Source of the DNA: Methylococcaceae bacterium UBA975
GTDB taxonomy: Bacteria; Pseudomonadota; Gammaproteobacteria; Methylococcales; Cycloclasticaceae
Assembly: GCA_002292375.1 (NCBI GenBank)
Contig: DBBV01000006.1
Coordinates: 209,370 to 273,369 of the forward strand
Length of the DNA: 64,000 nt
Direction: 5' to 3'
Numbering within the stretch: the stretch's first letter is position 1; each line of letters begins with the position of its first letter. Positions 42,722 to 51,333 of the stretch are shown one piece after another. A program made the position numbers and the translations under genes. A model generated the notes under the pieces. The model saw only the letters and a program-made list of their open reading frames with translations. It was not told the DNA's origin and ran no database searches.

Positions 42722-44236
42722 TTAATGGATAGACTTATCCAATTTACGGTAACTGAGTGCCTCGGTCAGGTGTTGGCGTTGAATATTGGCTTGTTGGTTC
42801 ATATCGGCAATGCTTCTGGCGACGCGCAAAATGCGGTGGTAGGCACGGTGCGATAGGCCCAATTTCTCGATGGCGTGTTCCAGTAAGGCATGATCGCTGT
42901 CGCAAATTTGGCAATGCGCTTTAATGTCCCTGGTGCTCATCATGTGGTTGGTTTTGCCCTGTCTTTGGATGCTGTATTGTTGCGATTGACGTACTCGATC
43001 AGCGATACAGGCACTCGTTTCTTCACCGCCGTGGCTACCTTTGCGCAACAGCTCACTCGATACGCGTGGCACTTCAATGTGCATATCAATTCTATCTAAT
43101 AGTGGGCCAGATATTTTATGGCGGTATCGTAAAATTTGCAGCGGGCTACAGCGGCAGCGCTGTGAAGCATCACCTAAGTAACCACAGGGACAGGGGTTCA
43201 TCGCGGCGATTAGTTGGAAACGGGCGGGAAACTCGGTTTGATGATTGGCACGAGAGATGGATATGGAGCCATTTTCTAGCGGTTCACGCAAAACCTCTAA
43301 GACCTTGCGGTCAAATTCGGGTAGCTCATCTAAAAATAACACGCCGTTATGCGCCAGTGACACTTCGCCTGGTTTTGGGTGGCTGCCACCACCGACTAAG
43401 GCTACGGCCGATGCGCTATGGTGGGGTGACCTGAAGGGCGGTATTTGCCAGTGGGCAATATCAACAGGGTGCTGGCTGATAGAATAAATTGACGCAGACT
43501 CAACGGCCTCTTTTTCTTGCAGCTTAGGTAATATGCTGGGTAAACGAGATGCCAGCATGGATTTGCCAGTGCCCGGTGGCCCCAGCATTAATAGGCTATG
43601 CCTGCCGACGGCTGCAATTTCTAGCGCACGCTTAATGTGTTGCTGGCCGTGCACATCGGCAAAGTCGGCTAACGATGGTGTGATTGCTTGATGGTTGGTA
43701 GGGCGGGTAAATGCGGCGATAGCTTGTTGTCCATTGAGGTGTGCGCACAGCTCTAATAAATGTCTGCAACCCAATACATCCAGTTTTGAAATGAGTGCCG
43801 CCTCTGCCTGATTTTGCAGAGGGACACAAAGTTTTCGTTTGTAGGAACGGCAGGCGATAGCAGCAGGTAAAGCGCCTTGAATAGATCTGAGTTCACCACC
43901 TAAAGACAGTTCACCTAAAAACTCGTAGTCTTTTAAAATAGAATTCGGCAGCTGTTTTGACGCCACAAGAATACTGAGTGCAATGGGTAAATCGAAACGA
44001 CCGCCTTCTTTAGGTAGATCGGCGGGTGCAAGATTAATGGTAATACGTTTAGCGGGGAACTCAAATTGGCAATTAATGATGGCGCTACGGACCCGATCCT
44101 TGCTTTCTTTTACTGCGGCTTCTGGCAGCCCGACAATAGACAAGCTGGGTAATCCGTTAGCTAGGTGTGCTTCAACGGTGACTAAGGGGGCATTAATCCC
44201 GCTTGAGCTACGACTGTATACAGTTGCTAACGACAT
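42722..44236 (-). CDS. comM: ComM/YifB-family AAA ATPase
   Basis: The 504-aa magnesium-chelatase-like protein has an N-terminal Lon-protease-like fold (residues 1-170), an AAA core with Walker A GPPGTGKSM and Walker B GVLFLDELPEF, and a C-terminal Mg-chelatase domain. ComM is a hexameric helicase that promotes branch migration during natural transformation. The ATG has a GGA site. It is next to ubiK, as in many gammaproteobacteria (yifB and yqiC-type context). Confidence 0.93.
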   Translation of the reverse strand: MSLATVYSRSSSGINAPLVTVEAHLANGLPSLSIVGLPEAAVKESKDRVRSAIINCQFEFPAKRITINLAPADLPKEGGRFDLPIALSILVASKQLPNSILKDYEFLGELSLGGELRSIQGALPAAIACRSYKRKLCVPLQNQAEAALISKLDVLGCRHLLELCAHLNGQQAIAAFTRPTNHQAITPSLADFADVHGQQHIKRALEIAAVGRHSLLMLGPPGTGKSMLASRLPSILPKLQEKEAVESASIYSISQHPVDIAHWQIPPFRSPHHSASAVALVGGGSHPKPGEVSLAHNGVLFLDELPEFDRKVLEVLREPLENGSISISRANHQTEFPARFQLIAAMNPCPCGYLGDASQRCRCSPLQILRYRHKISGPLLDRIDMHIEVPRVSSELLRKGSHGGEETSACIADRVRQSQQYSIQRQGKTNHMMSTRDIKAHCQICDSDHALLEHAIEKLGLSHRAYHRILRVARSIADMNQQANIQRQHLTEALSYRKLDKSIH

Positions 44237-44275
44237 GGAATCCTTTCCTTGCGCCGGTTAGGGCTGAGTTAGGTG

Positions 44276-44518
44276 TTATTTATCGGCAGATAGCGCGCTA
44301 ATGGTTTTTTCTAAGCGTTCTAGTTTTTCGCGTGTTTTTGCGAGTACTGCTGACTGCGTATCAAATTCTTCTCGTGTCACTAAGTCTAAGGCAGAAAATT
44401 GTTGCTGCAAAATGGTTTTAAGGTTTTTTTCGGTGTCGTTTTTGAACTCGATTAAACCAGCCGGTAATTGCTCGCTTAAGGAGGAGGCGATTTTTTCAAT
44501 GGTTTTTATGTCGATCAT
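44276..44518 (-). CDS. ubiK: UbiK accessory factor for ubiquinone biosynthesis (BMFP family)
   Basis: The 80-aa protein has an amphipathic N-terminal helix and a C-terminal coiled coil (LAKTREKLERLEKTISAL), matching UbiK/YqiC (formerly BMFP/DUF526). UbiK works with UbiJ in the soluble Ubi complex that carries out the late aerobic ubiquinone steps. Together with coq7 elsewhere in the window it points to aerobic ubiquinone metabolism. It lies 39 bp upstream of comM in the same direction. Confidence 0.88.
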   Translation of the reverse strand: MIDIKTIEKIASSLSEQLPAGLIEFKNDTEKNLKTILQQQFSALDLVTREEFDTQSAVLAKTREKLERLEKTISALSADK

Positions 44519-44764
44519 AGTGTGGCGGTTGGGGTTATTAAAAATACATAAATGACAAGGTTATTAGCCAGAGCACCATAACGGTGCAAAATTAAGTAAA
44601 AATGATTACAAACAGTGCGTTTATTGTTGTTTTTTGTGAAATAGTTCCGCTGAAATCACTAATATTGTGTTAATCTAACAACATGAATATTACAGTTACG
44701 TGACGCTATATTTTGCAGCGTAACGCATATCATAACTTAACTATAAATACTAATGGAGCTAAAA

Positions 44765-45448
44765 ATGAAAACTTTAAAAACAACAGCAATTATCGGCTTA
44801 TTGGCTGCTTCTGGCGCAGCAAGTGCGATTGAATTAAGCGGAAACGTTGCTTTAACAACTGATTACGTATGGCGTGGCGTTTCTCAAACAGACGGTTCAC
44901 CAGCTATTCAAGGTGGCTTTGATGCGGACTTAGGCAACGGCGTATATGCGGGTGTTTGGGGTTCAAATGTAGATTTCGGCGGCGATGAAAGCATGGAGCT
45001 GGATGTTTACGCAGGTTGGGCTGGCGAATTTAACGGCGTTGGCGTTGATGTGGGTTTTATTCATTATGCATACCCTACTTCTGATACAGAAACAGACTTT
45101 AATGAAATTTATGTTGGCCTTTCAATGGGTCCAGCTTCGTTGACTCAGTATTTTGGTGTTGATCTAGGTTCTGATGACCTTGGTGACTATAGACTTGGTA
45201 ACTACACAGATTTAGGTCTTGATCTGGGTGCCTACAATGGCGTTGCTTTCTCTGCACACCTTGGCTACTACGATCTACAAAAAGCTAACGATTACTGGGA
45301 TTGGAAATTAGCCGCTTCAACCAGCTACTTAGGTGCTGATTGGGAATTAGCTTACACAGACCTTGATACTAATTCTAACGATAGTGGTAGTGAGCTTGGC
45401 TCAAGCGATGACGGTACAGTTACATTGACTGTTTCTAAGTCTCTATAA
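44765..45448 (+). CDS. TorF-family putative porin
   Basis: I choose the ATG at 44765, which has GGAG 6 bases upstream. The ATG at 44753 itself overlaps that ribosome-binding site. The 227-aa product has a signal peptide (SGAASAIELSG near residue 22) and the family opening NVALTTDYVWRGVSQTDGSPAIQGG. It is rich in alternating aromatic strand residues and ends in a strand (TVTLTVSKSL). Members of this outer-membrane family often sit beside glnK-amtB, as here, and may ease entry of ammonium or other nitrogen sources; that role is inferred from context. A strong terminator follows. Confidence 0.85.
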   Translation: MKTLKTTAIIGLLAASGAASAIELSGNVALTTDYVWRGVSQTDGSPAIQGGFDADLGNGVYAGVWGSNVDFGGDESMELDVYAGWAGEFNGVGVDVGFIHYAYPTSDTETDFNEIYVGLSMGPASLTQYFGVDLGSDDLGDYRLGNYTDLGLDLGAYNGVAFSAHLGYYDLQKANDYWDWKLAASTSYLGADWELAYTDLDTNSNDSGSELGSSDDGTVTLTVSKSL

Positions 45449-45480
45449 GTTGTATTAAAGAACACAATACGTTCTAGGAA

Positions 45481-45507
45481 ACGCCCCTCATTGAGGGGCG
45501 TTTTTTT
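45481..45507 (+). terminator. Intrinsic terminator after the TorF-family porin
   Basis: ACGCCCCTC and GAGGGGCGT arms around ATT, followed by seven T residues. Confidence 0.94.
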
Positions 45508-45550
45508 GCGCGCGTGAAAACCATAGTGATTACTCGATAATCAAAAAAAT

Positions 45551-45567
45551 CGCACCGTAGTGGTGCG
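45551..45567. promoter_or_regulatory. Probable NtrC-binding site upstream of glnK copy 2
   Basis: The palindrome GCACC-N5-GGTGC matches the NtrC (NRI) consensus. It lies about 75 bp upstream of the sigma-54 element, the usual enhancer distance. Confidence 0.8.
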
Positions 45568-45641
45568 TTTTGGTTGTTTTTATCTTTAGTTAATTAGCTT
45601 AATTGATTATAAGTAATTGTTTTTAATATAGTTATAAAAGA

Positions 45642-45658
45642 TGGCATGCCCTGTGCTT
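45642..45658 (+). promoter_or_regulatory. Sigma-54 (RpoN) promoter of glnK copy 2
   Basis: TGGCATGCCCTGTGCTT has the -24 GG and -12 GC exactly 10 bp apart and agrees with TGGCAC-N5-TTGC apart from one base in each half. The start of glnK lies 47 bp downstream. Confidence 0.82.
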
Positions 45659-45704
45659 TATAAGTGCTTGTCAATAAGACACTTTAAAGAAACGAGGAAT
45701 AATA

Positions 45705-46043
45705 ATGAAACTAGTAACAGCAATATTAAAGCCTTTTAAATTAGACGATGTGCGTGAAGCACTGTCTGATATGGGCGTCTCTGGTATTACCGTGACTGAA
45801 GTCAAAGGGTTTGGTCGTCAAAAAGGTCACACCGAGCTTTACCGTGGTTCTGAATATGTTGTCGACTTTTTACCAAAAGTAAAAGTAGAAATCGCTTTGT
45901 CTGATGATCAAGTTGAGCAAGCGGTAGATGCGATTATTAAAGCAGCGAATACAGGAAAAATAGGTGACGGTAAGATTTTTGTTACCGAATTGGAAAAAGT
46001 TGTCCGTATCCGTACGGGTGAAACGGGCGCTGAAGCGCTGTAA
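45705..46043 (+). CDS. glnK: Nitrogen regulatory protein P-II (GlnK type), copy 2
   Basis: The 112-aa P-II protein is nearly the same as copy 1, with a few conservative changes. It has the T-loop Tyr in RGSEY and the C-terminal VVRIRTGETG. It has a GAGG site and a clear sigma-54/NtrC control region, so it is expected to be induced by nitrogen limitation. It is followed by its own amtB after a short gap. Copy 1 lacks an equally clear nitrogen promoter, which suggests different roles for the two. Confidence 0.95.
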   Translation: MKLVTAILKPFKLDDVREALSDMGVSGITVTEVKGFGRQKGHTELYRGSEYVVDFLPKVKVEIALSDDQVEQAVDAIIKAANTGKIGDGKIFVTELEKVVRIRTGETGAEAL

Positions 46044-46071
46044 ATAATTTATATACTTGGAGGATCTAAAC

Positions 46072-47349
46072 GTGGATCAAATTCTAGAATTACAATACGC
46101 GCTCGATACATTTTATTTTTTAATGTGTGGCGCACTGGTTATGTGGATGGCAGCTGGTTTTTCGATGTTGGAAGCGGGGCTTGTTCGCTCAAAAAATACA
46201 GCTGAAATCTTAACGAAGAACGTCGCTCTATACGCTATTTCCTGCATCATGTATTTGATGTATGGCTACGAAGTGATGTACGGCGGTGGTGTTATGCTAA
46301 GCGGCATTGAACTTGATGGTGCAGCAACGGCTGACGCATTAACAGCAACAGTGCTAGCAGAATCAAGAGAAGCAGGCTTTGATGGCGGTGCAGTTTATTC
46401 AAATGCGTCTGACTTTTTCTTTCAGGTGGTGTTTGTTGCAACCGCGATGTCTATCGTATCTGGTGCAGTAGCTGAACGTATGAAGTTGTGGGCTTTCTTA
46501 GCATTTGCTGTGGTAATGACAGGCTTTATCTATCCAATGGAAGGCGCGTGGACGTGGAATGGTGCCGATGTTTTTGGCCTGTACAACCTAGGTGATCTTG
46601 GGTTTTCAGACTTTGCTGGTTCAGGCATTGTACACATGGCAGGGGCCGCAGCCGCTTTGGCGGGTGTTTTATTGCTAGGCGCACGTAAAGGAAAATATGG
46701 CGCTAATGGTGCAATACACCCAATCGTCGGTGCAAACTTACCCTTAGCAACCTTAGGTACGTTTATCCTTTGGATGGGCTGGTTTGGTTTTAATGGCGGC
46801 TCAGTGCTTAAATTAGGTGATATTGCCAGTGCAAACTCAGTCGCTATGGTGTTTTTAAACACGAATGCTGCTGCTGCAGGTGGTGCAATGGCTGCCTTGA
46901 TCGTTGCCCGTTTATTGTTTGGCAAAGCTGATTTAACCATGTTACTAAATGGTGCATTAGCCGGTTTGGTGGCAATTACTGCAGAACCTTCAACACCAAC
47001 CGCGATTGAAGCGACCTTGTTTGGTGCCGCTGGTGGTGTATTGGTTGTCCTGTCAATTGTTGCCTTGGATAAAATGAGAATTGATGATCCAGTAGGTGCC
47101 ATATCAGTACACGGTACTTGTGGTTTATTAGGTTTGTTATTGGTTCCGTTAACCAATGATGGGGTCAGCTTTTCTGGTCAATTAATTGGTGCGGCAACAA
47201 TTTTTGGCTGGGTGTTTGTCGTTAGCCTAGTTGTTTGGAGTATTCTGAAAATGATCATGGGTATCCGTGTATCAGCAGAAGAAGAATACGAAGGTGTTGA
47301 TCTTAGTGAGTGTGGCTTGGAAGCCTATCCTGAGTTTACCAACAAGTAA
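46072..47349 (+). CDS. amtB: Ammonium transporter, copy 2 (different Amt subtype)
   Basis: I place the start at the GTG at 46072, since GGAGG lies 8 bases upstream. A TTG at 46057 would include that site in the coding region. The 425-aa protein has eleven membrane helices and the pore histidines in GIVHMAGAAA and AISVHGTCG. Unlike copy 1 it has no cleavable signal peptide, and it carries an insertion in an early periplasmic loop (residues about 80-115). It is co-transcribed with glnK copy 2 and terminated at 47371. Confidence 0.94.
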   Translation: MDQILELQYALDTFYFLMCGALVMWMAAGFSMLEAGLVRSKNTAEILTKNVALYAISCIMYLMYGYEVMYGGGVMLSGIELDGAATADALTATVLAESREAGFDGGAVYSNASDFFFQVVFVATAMSIVSGAVAERMKLWAFLAFAVVMTGFIYPMEGAWTWNGADVFGLYNLGDLGFSDFAGSGIVHMAGAAAALAGVLLLGARKGKYGANGAIHPIVGANLPLATLGTFILWMGWFGFNGGSVLKLGDIASANSVAMVFLNTNAAAAGGAMAALIVARLLFGKADLTMLLNGALAGLVAITAEPSTPTAIEATLFGAAGGVLVVLSIVALDKMRIDDPVGAISVHGTCGLLGLLLVPLTNDGVSFSGQLIGAATIFGWVFVVSLVVWSILKMIMGIRVSAEEEYEGVDLSECGLEAYPEFTNK

Positions 47350-47370
47350 TTATTGTTAGTAAGTAGAACT

Positions 47371-47397
47371 AAAAAGGGCGCCTCGGCGCCCTTTTTT
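47371..47397 (+). terminator. Intrinsic terminator after amtB copy 2
   Basis: AAAAAGGGCGCC and GGCGCCCTTTTTT form a GC-rich stem around a TC loop; it can serve the convergent purC gene too. Confidence 0.92.
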
Positions 47398-47415
47398 AGT
47401 AGGGTATAAACAGGT

Positions 47416-48306
47416 TTATTGGGTGAGTAAGGCTTGAGCCTCACGGTATTTTGCAGCCGTTTTTAAAGCCACTTCTTCACTTAGTGAAGGGCCTGGTGCA
47501 GTTTTATCCCAGTCTAAGGTTTCTAGGTAATCTCTCACAATTTGTTTGTCGAAACTGGCTGGACTGGTGCCAACCTTGTATTCTTTAGCATCCCAAAAGC
47601 GTGATGAGTCCGGCGTTAATACTTCATCAATCAGGTGCAATACGCCGTTATCATCCAAACCAAATTCAAATTTAGTATCGGCGATGATGATGCCTCGCTG
47701 TAAGGCGTATTCAGCGGCAGTTGTGTATAAATTCAAACTGATATCGCGAACTTGTTGAGCCAAGTCTTCGCCAAGCAATTCAATTGTCTGCTGGTAGGAA
47801 ATGTTTTCGTCGTGGGCGCCAACGGCGGCTTTAGTCGATGGGGTGAATATCGCCTCAGGTAGTTGCGAAGCTTGTTGTAAGCCGTTTGGTAATTGAATGC
47901 CGCAGACCTGACCGCTTTTTTGGTAATCTTTCCAGCCAGAACCAATAAGGTAACCACGCACAATCGCTTCGATGGGGAGCGGCTTTAACTTTTTAACCAC
48001 GATGCCGCGTTTTTCAAGGCGTTGACAGTCAGCTGGATTATTAAGGACTTGATCAAGCGTTATGTCGGATAGTTGATTGGGAATCAGGTGTGTTAATTTT
48101 TTAAACCAAAACTCTGACACTTCGTTAAGCACAATGCCCTTACCTGGAATCGGATCGGGTAGAATAACGTCAAAAGCAGATAGACGGTCGGTGGTAACGA
48201 TGAGCATGTGTTGATCATCAATGTCGTAGATATCGCGCACTTTGCCTTTATGAATCAGTGGTAGGCTGGTGAGGTTGGTGTCGTGTAAAGAAGCTGGAAT
48301 GGTCAT
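47416..48306 (-). CDS. purC: SAICAR synthase (long form)
   Basis: The 296-aa enzyme joins aspartate to carboxyaminoimidazole ribotide in purine synthesis. Visible motifs are HKGKVRDIYDI (ATP-binding loop), TDRLSAFDVILPDPIPGKG, VVKKLKPLPIEAIVRGYL and the LIDEVLTPDSSRFWD segment. The length and motifs fit the long, yeast-like PurC subgroup found in many proteobacteria and not the 240-aa E. coli form. It is monocistronic and divergent from djlA. Confidence 0.94.
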   Translation of the reverse strand: MTIPASLHDTNLTSLPLIHKGKVRDIYDIDDQHMLIVTTDRLSAFDVILPDPIPGKGIVLNEVSEFWFKKLTHLIPNQLSDITLDQVLNNPADCQRLEKRGIVVKKLKPLPIEAIVRGYLIGSGWKDYQKSGQVCGIQLPNGLQQASQLPEAIFTPSTKAAVGAHDENISYQQTIELLGEDLAQQVRDISLNLYTTAAEYALQRGIIIADTKFEFGLDDNGVLHLIDEVLTPDSSRFWDAKEYKVGTSPASFDKQIVRDYLETLDWDKTAPGPSLSEEVALKTAAKYREAQALLTQ

Positions 48307-48385
48307 GGTATTAAGTGTCTATTGATGAAAAAAGCTGCTAATGATCTAATTTTATTAATAATTTTGCAAGCAAAAGGTATAAAAA

Positions 48386-49159
48386 ATGAGATGGACGGGA
48401 AAAATACTGGGCGGGATATTTGGCTATATGACCTTCGGTGCCTTAGGTGCGTTACTCGGTGTCTATATCGGGCATAAATTTGATACGGGGCTTGCAAGCA
48501 ATCCATTTGATCCAGAACACCAGCAAAAAATAAAAAATACGTTTTTTAAAGCCTCGTTTGCCGTAATGGGGCACATTGCAAAAGCCGATGGGCAAGTGTC
48601 AAAAGAAGAAATCCAAATGGCCGAGCGGGTCATGGCGCAAATGGAGCTAAGCCCGGCGATGAAACAGCAAGCGATGGCTGAGTTTAATCGTGGCAAGCAA
48701 ACGGATTTTGACTTAGATGCAGAGATCAATGACTTTAAGCAAAGCTGCCAGCGGCAAAAAAACTTAGTCCGTATGTTTATTGAAATTCAGTTACAAGCCG
48801 CGTTTGCTGACGGTAAACTGGATGACAGCGAAGATGTTATTTTATTGCATATCTGTGGCAAGTTAGGTATTCCGCAATTTGCCTATGAACAATTAAAGCG
48901 TATGTTGGGGGCCAGTCAACGCCGTGGTTCACACCAGCAAACGCGTACCACCCCAGAAGAGAGCTATGCGATATTAGGCGTGGAAGAAACAGCGACCGAT
49001 GCAGAAGTTAAAAAAGCGTATCGGCGTCTGATTAGTCAGCACCATCCGGATAAACTGGTGTCAAAAGGCTTGCCGGATGAGATGATGAAAATTGCCAAGG
49101 AAAAAACCCAACAACTCACCGAGGCTTACGACACGATTCGTGAGTTACGAAAAAATTAA
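48386..49159 (+). CDS. djlA: DjlA membrane-anchored DnaJ-like co-chaperone
   Basis: The 257-aa protein has the glycine-rich membrane anchor (GKILGGIFGYMTFGALGALL, residues 5-24), a TerB-like helical domain (residues about 50-165) and a C-terminal J-domain with the HPD motif in QHHPDK. DjlA works with DnaK at the inner membrane. The ATG is preceded by AAAGGTATAAAAA. It is followed 22 bp later by the yajQ-family gene. Confidence 0.93.
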   Translation: MRWTGKILGGIFGYMTFGALGALLGVYIGHKFDTGLASNPFDPEHQQKIKNTFFKASFAVMGHIAKADGQVSKEEIQMAERVMAQMELSPAMKQQAMAEFNRGKQTDFDLDAEINDFKQSCQRQKNLVRMFIEIQLQAAFADGKLDDSEDVILLHICGKLGIPQFAYEQLKRMLGASQRRGSHQQTRTTPEESYAILGVEETATDAEVKKAYRRLISQHHPDKLVSKGLPDEMMKIAKEKTQQLTEAYDTIRELRKN

Positions 49160-49181
49160 ACAAATAGTATAAGGAGACGTT

Positions 49182-49664
49182 ATGCCATCATTTGACGTGG
49201 TTTCTGAGGTAGACAAACACGAATTAACCAATGCCGTGGACCAAGCCAATAAAGAGGTAACGACACGCTTTGACTTTAAAGGGACAGATGCCAGGTTTGA
49301 ACAGGCAGGTAACGATATCACCTTAGTCGGAGACTCTAAATTTCAACTGGGACAAATGCTGGATATTTTTCGCGTTAAGTTATCGAGGCGTGGTGTTGAT
49401 GTTGATTGTATGGACGTGCAAGCCGCTGAGGAAAGCGGAATGAAAGTTAAGCAAAAAGTGATTATAAAAGAAGGCTTAGACAGTGAGTCGGCAAAAAAAA
49501 TCACCAAACTGATAAAAGAAAAAAAGTTAAAGGTTCAGGCGCAAATTCAAAGCGAACAAGTGCGCGTAACGGGCAAAAAACGGGATGATTTGCAGGCCGT
49601 GATGGCGATGCTTAAAGCAGAGCAAACCGGCCTTCCGCTGCAGTATAAAAACTTTCGCGATTAA
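49182..49664 (+). CDS. yajQ: YajQ-family nucleotide-binding protein
   Basis: The 160-aa protein matches YajQ (MPSFDVVSEVDKHELTNAVD, then TTRFDFKGTDARFE and the C-terminal LPLQYKNFRD), with two ferredoxin-like domains. Some members bind cyclic di-GMP and influence transcription or virulence, others bind RNA or nucleotides. In this window, with LapD also present, a c-di-GMP role is possible but not shown. A strong AAGGAG site precedes the ATG. Confidence 0.92.
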   Translation: MPSFDVVSEVDKHELTNAVDQANKEVTTRFDFKGTDARFEQAGNDITLVGDSKFQLGQMLDIFRVKLSRRGVDVDCMDVQAAEESGMKVKQKVIIKEGLDSESAKKITKLIKEKKLKVQAQIQSEQVRVTGKKRDDLQAVMAMLKAEQTGLPLQYKNFRD

Positions 49665-49835
49665 TAAGGCGCTGATTATCAAGGCAAGGGATTGCCTCTG
49701 TACATTAAAAAAGCGGCAATGGGGCGTTCTTGCGTTTGGTTAAATTTATTCAATGCCTTGTTTTTAAAGGATAAAACTTTTTCGGCACATCAATTGCTTT
49801 GTAGTCAGCGTCATCTTTTATTTAGGGAGCGCATG

Positions 49836-50672
49836 ATGCGACTGTTCACACTGTTTAATTTAACCTTATTGATGCTGCTGGTTTCAGTGGTAACGCTTAT
49901 CTCACCGAGTCATTTGTTTTCTCTGCTCAATATCCCTGGCTTGTTGATTGTTGTAGGCGGCTCACTCTGCGCTTTGATGTTGAGTAAACCACATCATAAA
50001 GTATTACAACTGTTACGTGAGCTACCTAAGTTAGCAAGAGGGCATCAGCTACCCAACTTTTATGCGCGTGCCGAGTTTAAACAGCTGCTTCGATGCGCTC
50101 ACTTATATCGCTCAGCCCAAATTAGGTTGTTGGAACAAGAGCTTGAATTGGTGCGTCAGCCGATTCTTCGTAAAGGCGTACAGCTAATTTTGGATCGTTA
50201 TTCGCTCAGTGATGTGAGCCAAATTCTATCTAAAGATCGCACGCGTTTATTACAAAACAACCAAGAAAAATCACAAATGTTACGGCTGATGTCCAGTTAC
50301 GCACCAGCATTTGGCATGCTGGGTACTTTGTTAGGCATGATCCATATGCTTTATGGACTAGGCGATGTTGGCCTTGAACAAGTGGGCGCTACCATGGGAT
50401 TTGCCTTGTTGACCACATTGTATGGCCTAGTGCTAGCGAATTTGGTGTGCAAACCGTTGGCGATTAGGTTGGAACGTCGAACAAGCCAACACGCGGCACA
50501 CCTCGATACCTTAATAGAAGGCTTGGTGATGTTATACGAGCGTAAACACCCGATGTTGATACGCGACATGTTAGAAGCCCATGGCATACCCGCTGATACA
50601 ATAGAGCGCGCTAAACCGAGCTTACGTCAATGGCCGTCTAAGCCGTCTTTAGTGGCAAGCCATGCCGAGTGA
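49836..50672 (+). CDS. MotA/TolQ/ExbB-like proton-channel protein
   Basis: I choose the ATG at 49836, with GGAG 6 bases upstream, giving 278 aa. The frame is open further upstream, but the added residues look non-conserved. The protein has four membrane helices. Two are at the N-terminus (residues about 5-50), and two follow the cytoplasmic loop in SYAPAFGMLGTLLGMIHML and ATMGFALLTTLYGLVLANL, which are MotA signatures. It overlaps the following MotB-like gene by 11 bp. No flagellar genes are near, so the pair may drive a flagellum encoded elsewhere or a different proton-powered machine. Confidence 0.85.
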   Translation: MRLFTLFNLTLLMLLVSVVTLISPSHLFSLLNIPGLLIVVGGSLCALMLSKPHHKVLQLLRELPKLARGHQLPNFYARAEFKQLLRCAHLYRSAQIRLLEQELELVRQPILRKGVQLILDRYSLSDVSQILSKDRTRLLQNNQEKSQMLRLMSSYAPAFGMLGTLLGMIHMLYGLGDVGLEQVGATMGFALLTTLYGLVLANLVCKPLAIRLERRTSQHAAHLDTLIEGLVMLYERKHPMLIRDMLEAHGIPADTIERAKPSLRQWPSKPSLVASHAE

Positions 50673-51318
50673 GATACGATCAAGCTCGATGAATGAGCCC
50701 GAATCGATGCGGCTCGATGAAGGTCATGAAGCGTGGGCTATTAGTTATATTGACCTATTATTGTTAATGGTCACCTTGTTTGTTTTATTGCTCAGCTATC
50801 AACAAAAAGACCTAAAGCAACAAGCGCTTGAAACGCAGCAGCCACCTGCGGTAGTAGCGGAGCCAAGCGCGATGGCCTTTTTAGATCAAAGTTACCTGCA
50901 CCATTTAAAAGATCGGGTTAAGGTGGTTGAAGAGAATAATCAAATTAAATTGGCGATGAGCGACAGTATTTTGTTTTTTCCAGCCGATGCCACCTTAAGT
51001 TTGTCGGGTGAGCGCTTGTTGGATGAAATAGCGGTCATGTTAAAACAGAGGCCTTGGAAAATTTTAGTCGAGGGGCATACGGATAATCGCGCCATTTCTA
51101 CACCACGGTATTTGTCTAATTGGGAACTGTCTTCTGCTAGAGCGTCGAGTGTGACGCGTTACTTAATAGGACAAGGCATTTCGCCACAACGTTTAAGCGC
51201 TATTGGCTACGCCGATACGCGGCCGATGGTGAGTAATAGCGACGAGCAAGGCCGTAAGAAAAACAGGCGAGTTGCCTTGGTGTTGCGAGTGCCAGAAGGC
51301 GTCGAATCGAGCGATTAA
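50662..51318 (+). CDS. MotB/OmpA-family stator-like protein
   Basis: The 218-aa protein has one membrane helix (residues about 26-46, AWAISYIDLLLLMVTLFVLL) with a proton-carrying Asp near its start, as in MotB. A C-terminal OmpA-like peptidoglycan-binding domain follows (VEGHTDNRAI, NWELSSARASSVTRYL, then GRKKNRRV). The internal Met at codon 10 is an alternative start. The gene overlaps the MotA-like gene by 11 bp. It is shorter than flagellar MotB, which is usually 250-330 aa. Confidence 0.87.
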   Translation: MPSEIRSSSMNEPESMRLDEGHEAWAISYIDLLLLMVTLFVLLLSYQQKDLKQQALETQQPPAVVAEPSAMAFLDQSYLHHLKDRVKVVEENNQIKLAMSDSILFFPADATLSLSGERLLDEIAVMLKQRPWKILVEGHTDNRAISTPRYLSNWELSSARASSVTRYLIGQGISPQRLSAIGYADTRPMVSNSDEQGRKKNRRVALVLRVPEGVESSD

Positions 51319-51333
51319 GTTAGTGAAGGCGGG

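Noticed and set aside
45551..45567. Palindrome after the TorF-family porin as a second terminator
   Set aside because: The porin already has a stronger terminator at 45481, and the arms match the NtrC consensus at the right distance from a sigma-54 promoter.
46530..47156. 208-aa minus-strand open frame inside amtB copy 2
   Set aside because: It is an antisense shadow of a conserved transporter gene, rich in Pro/Ala/Lys with no recognisable domain.
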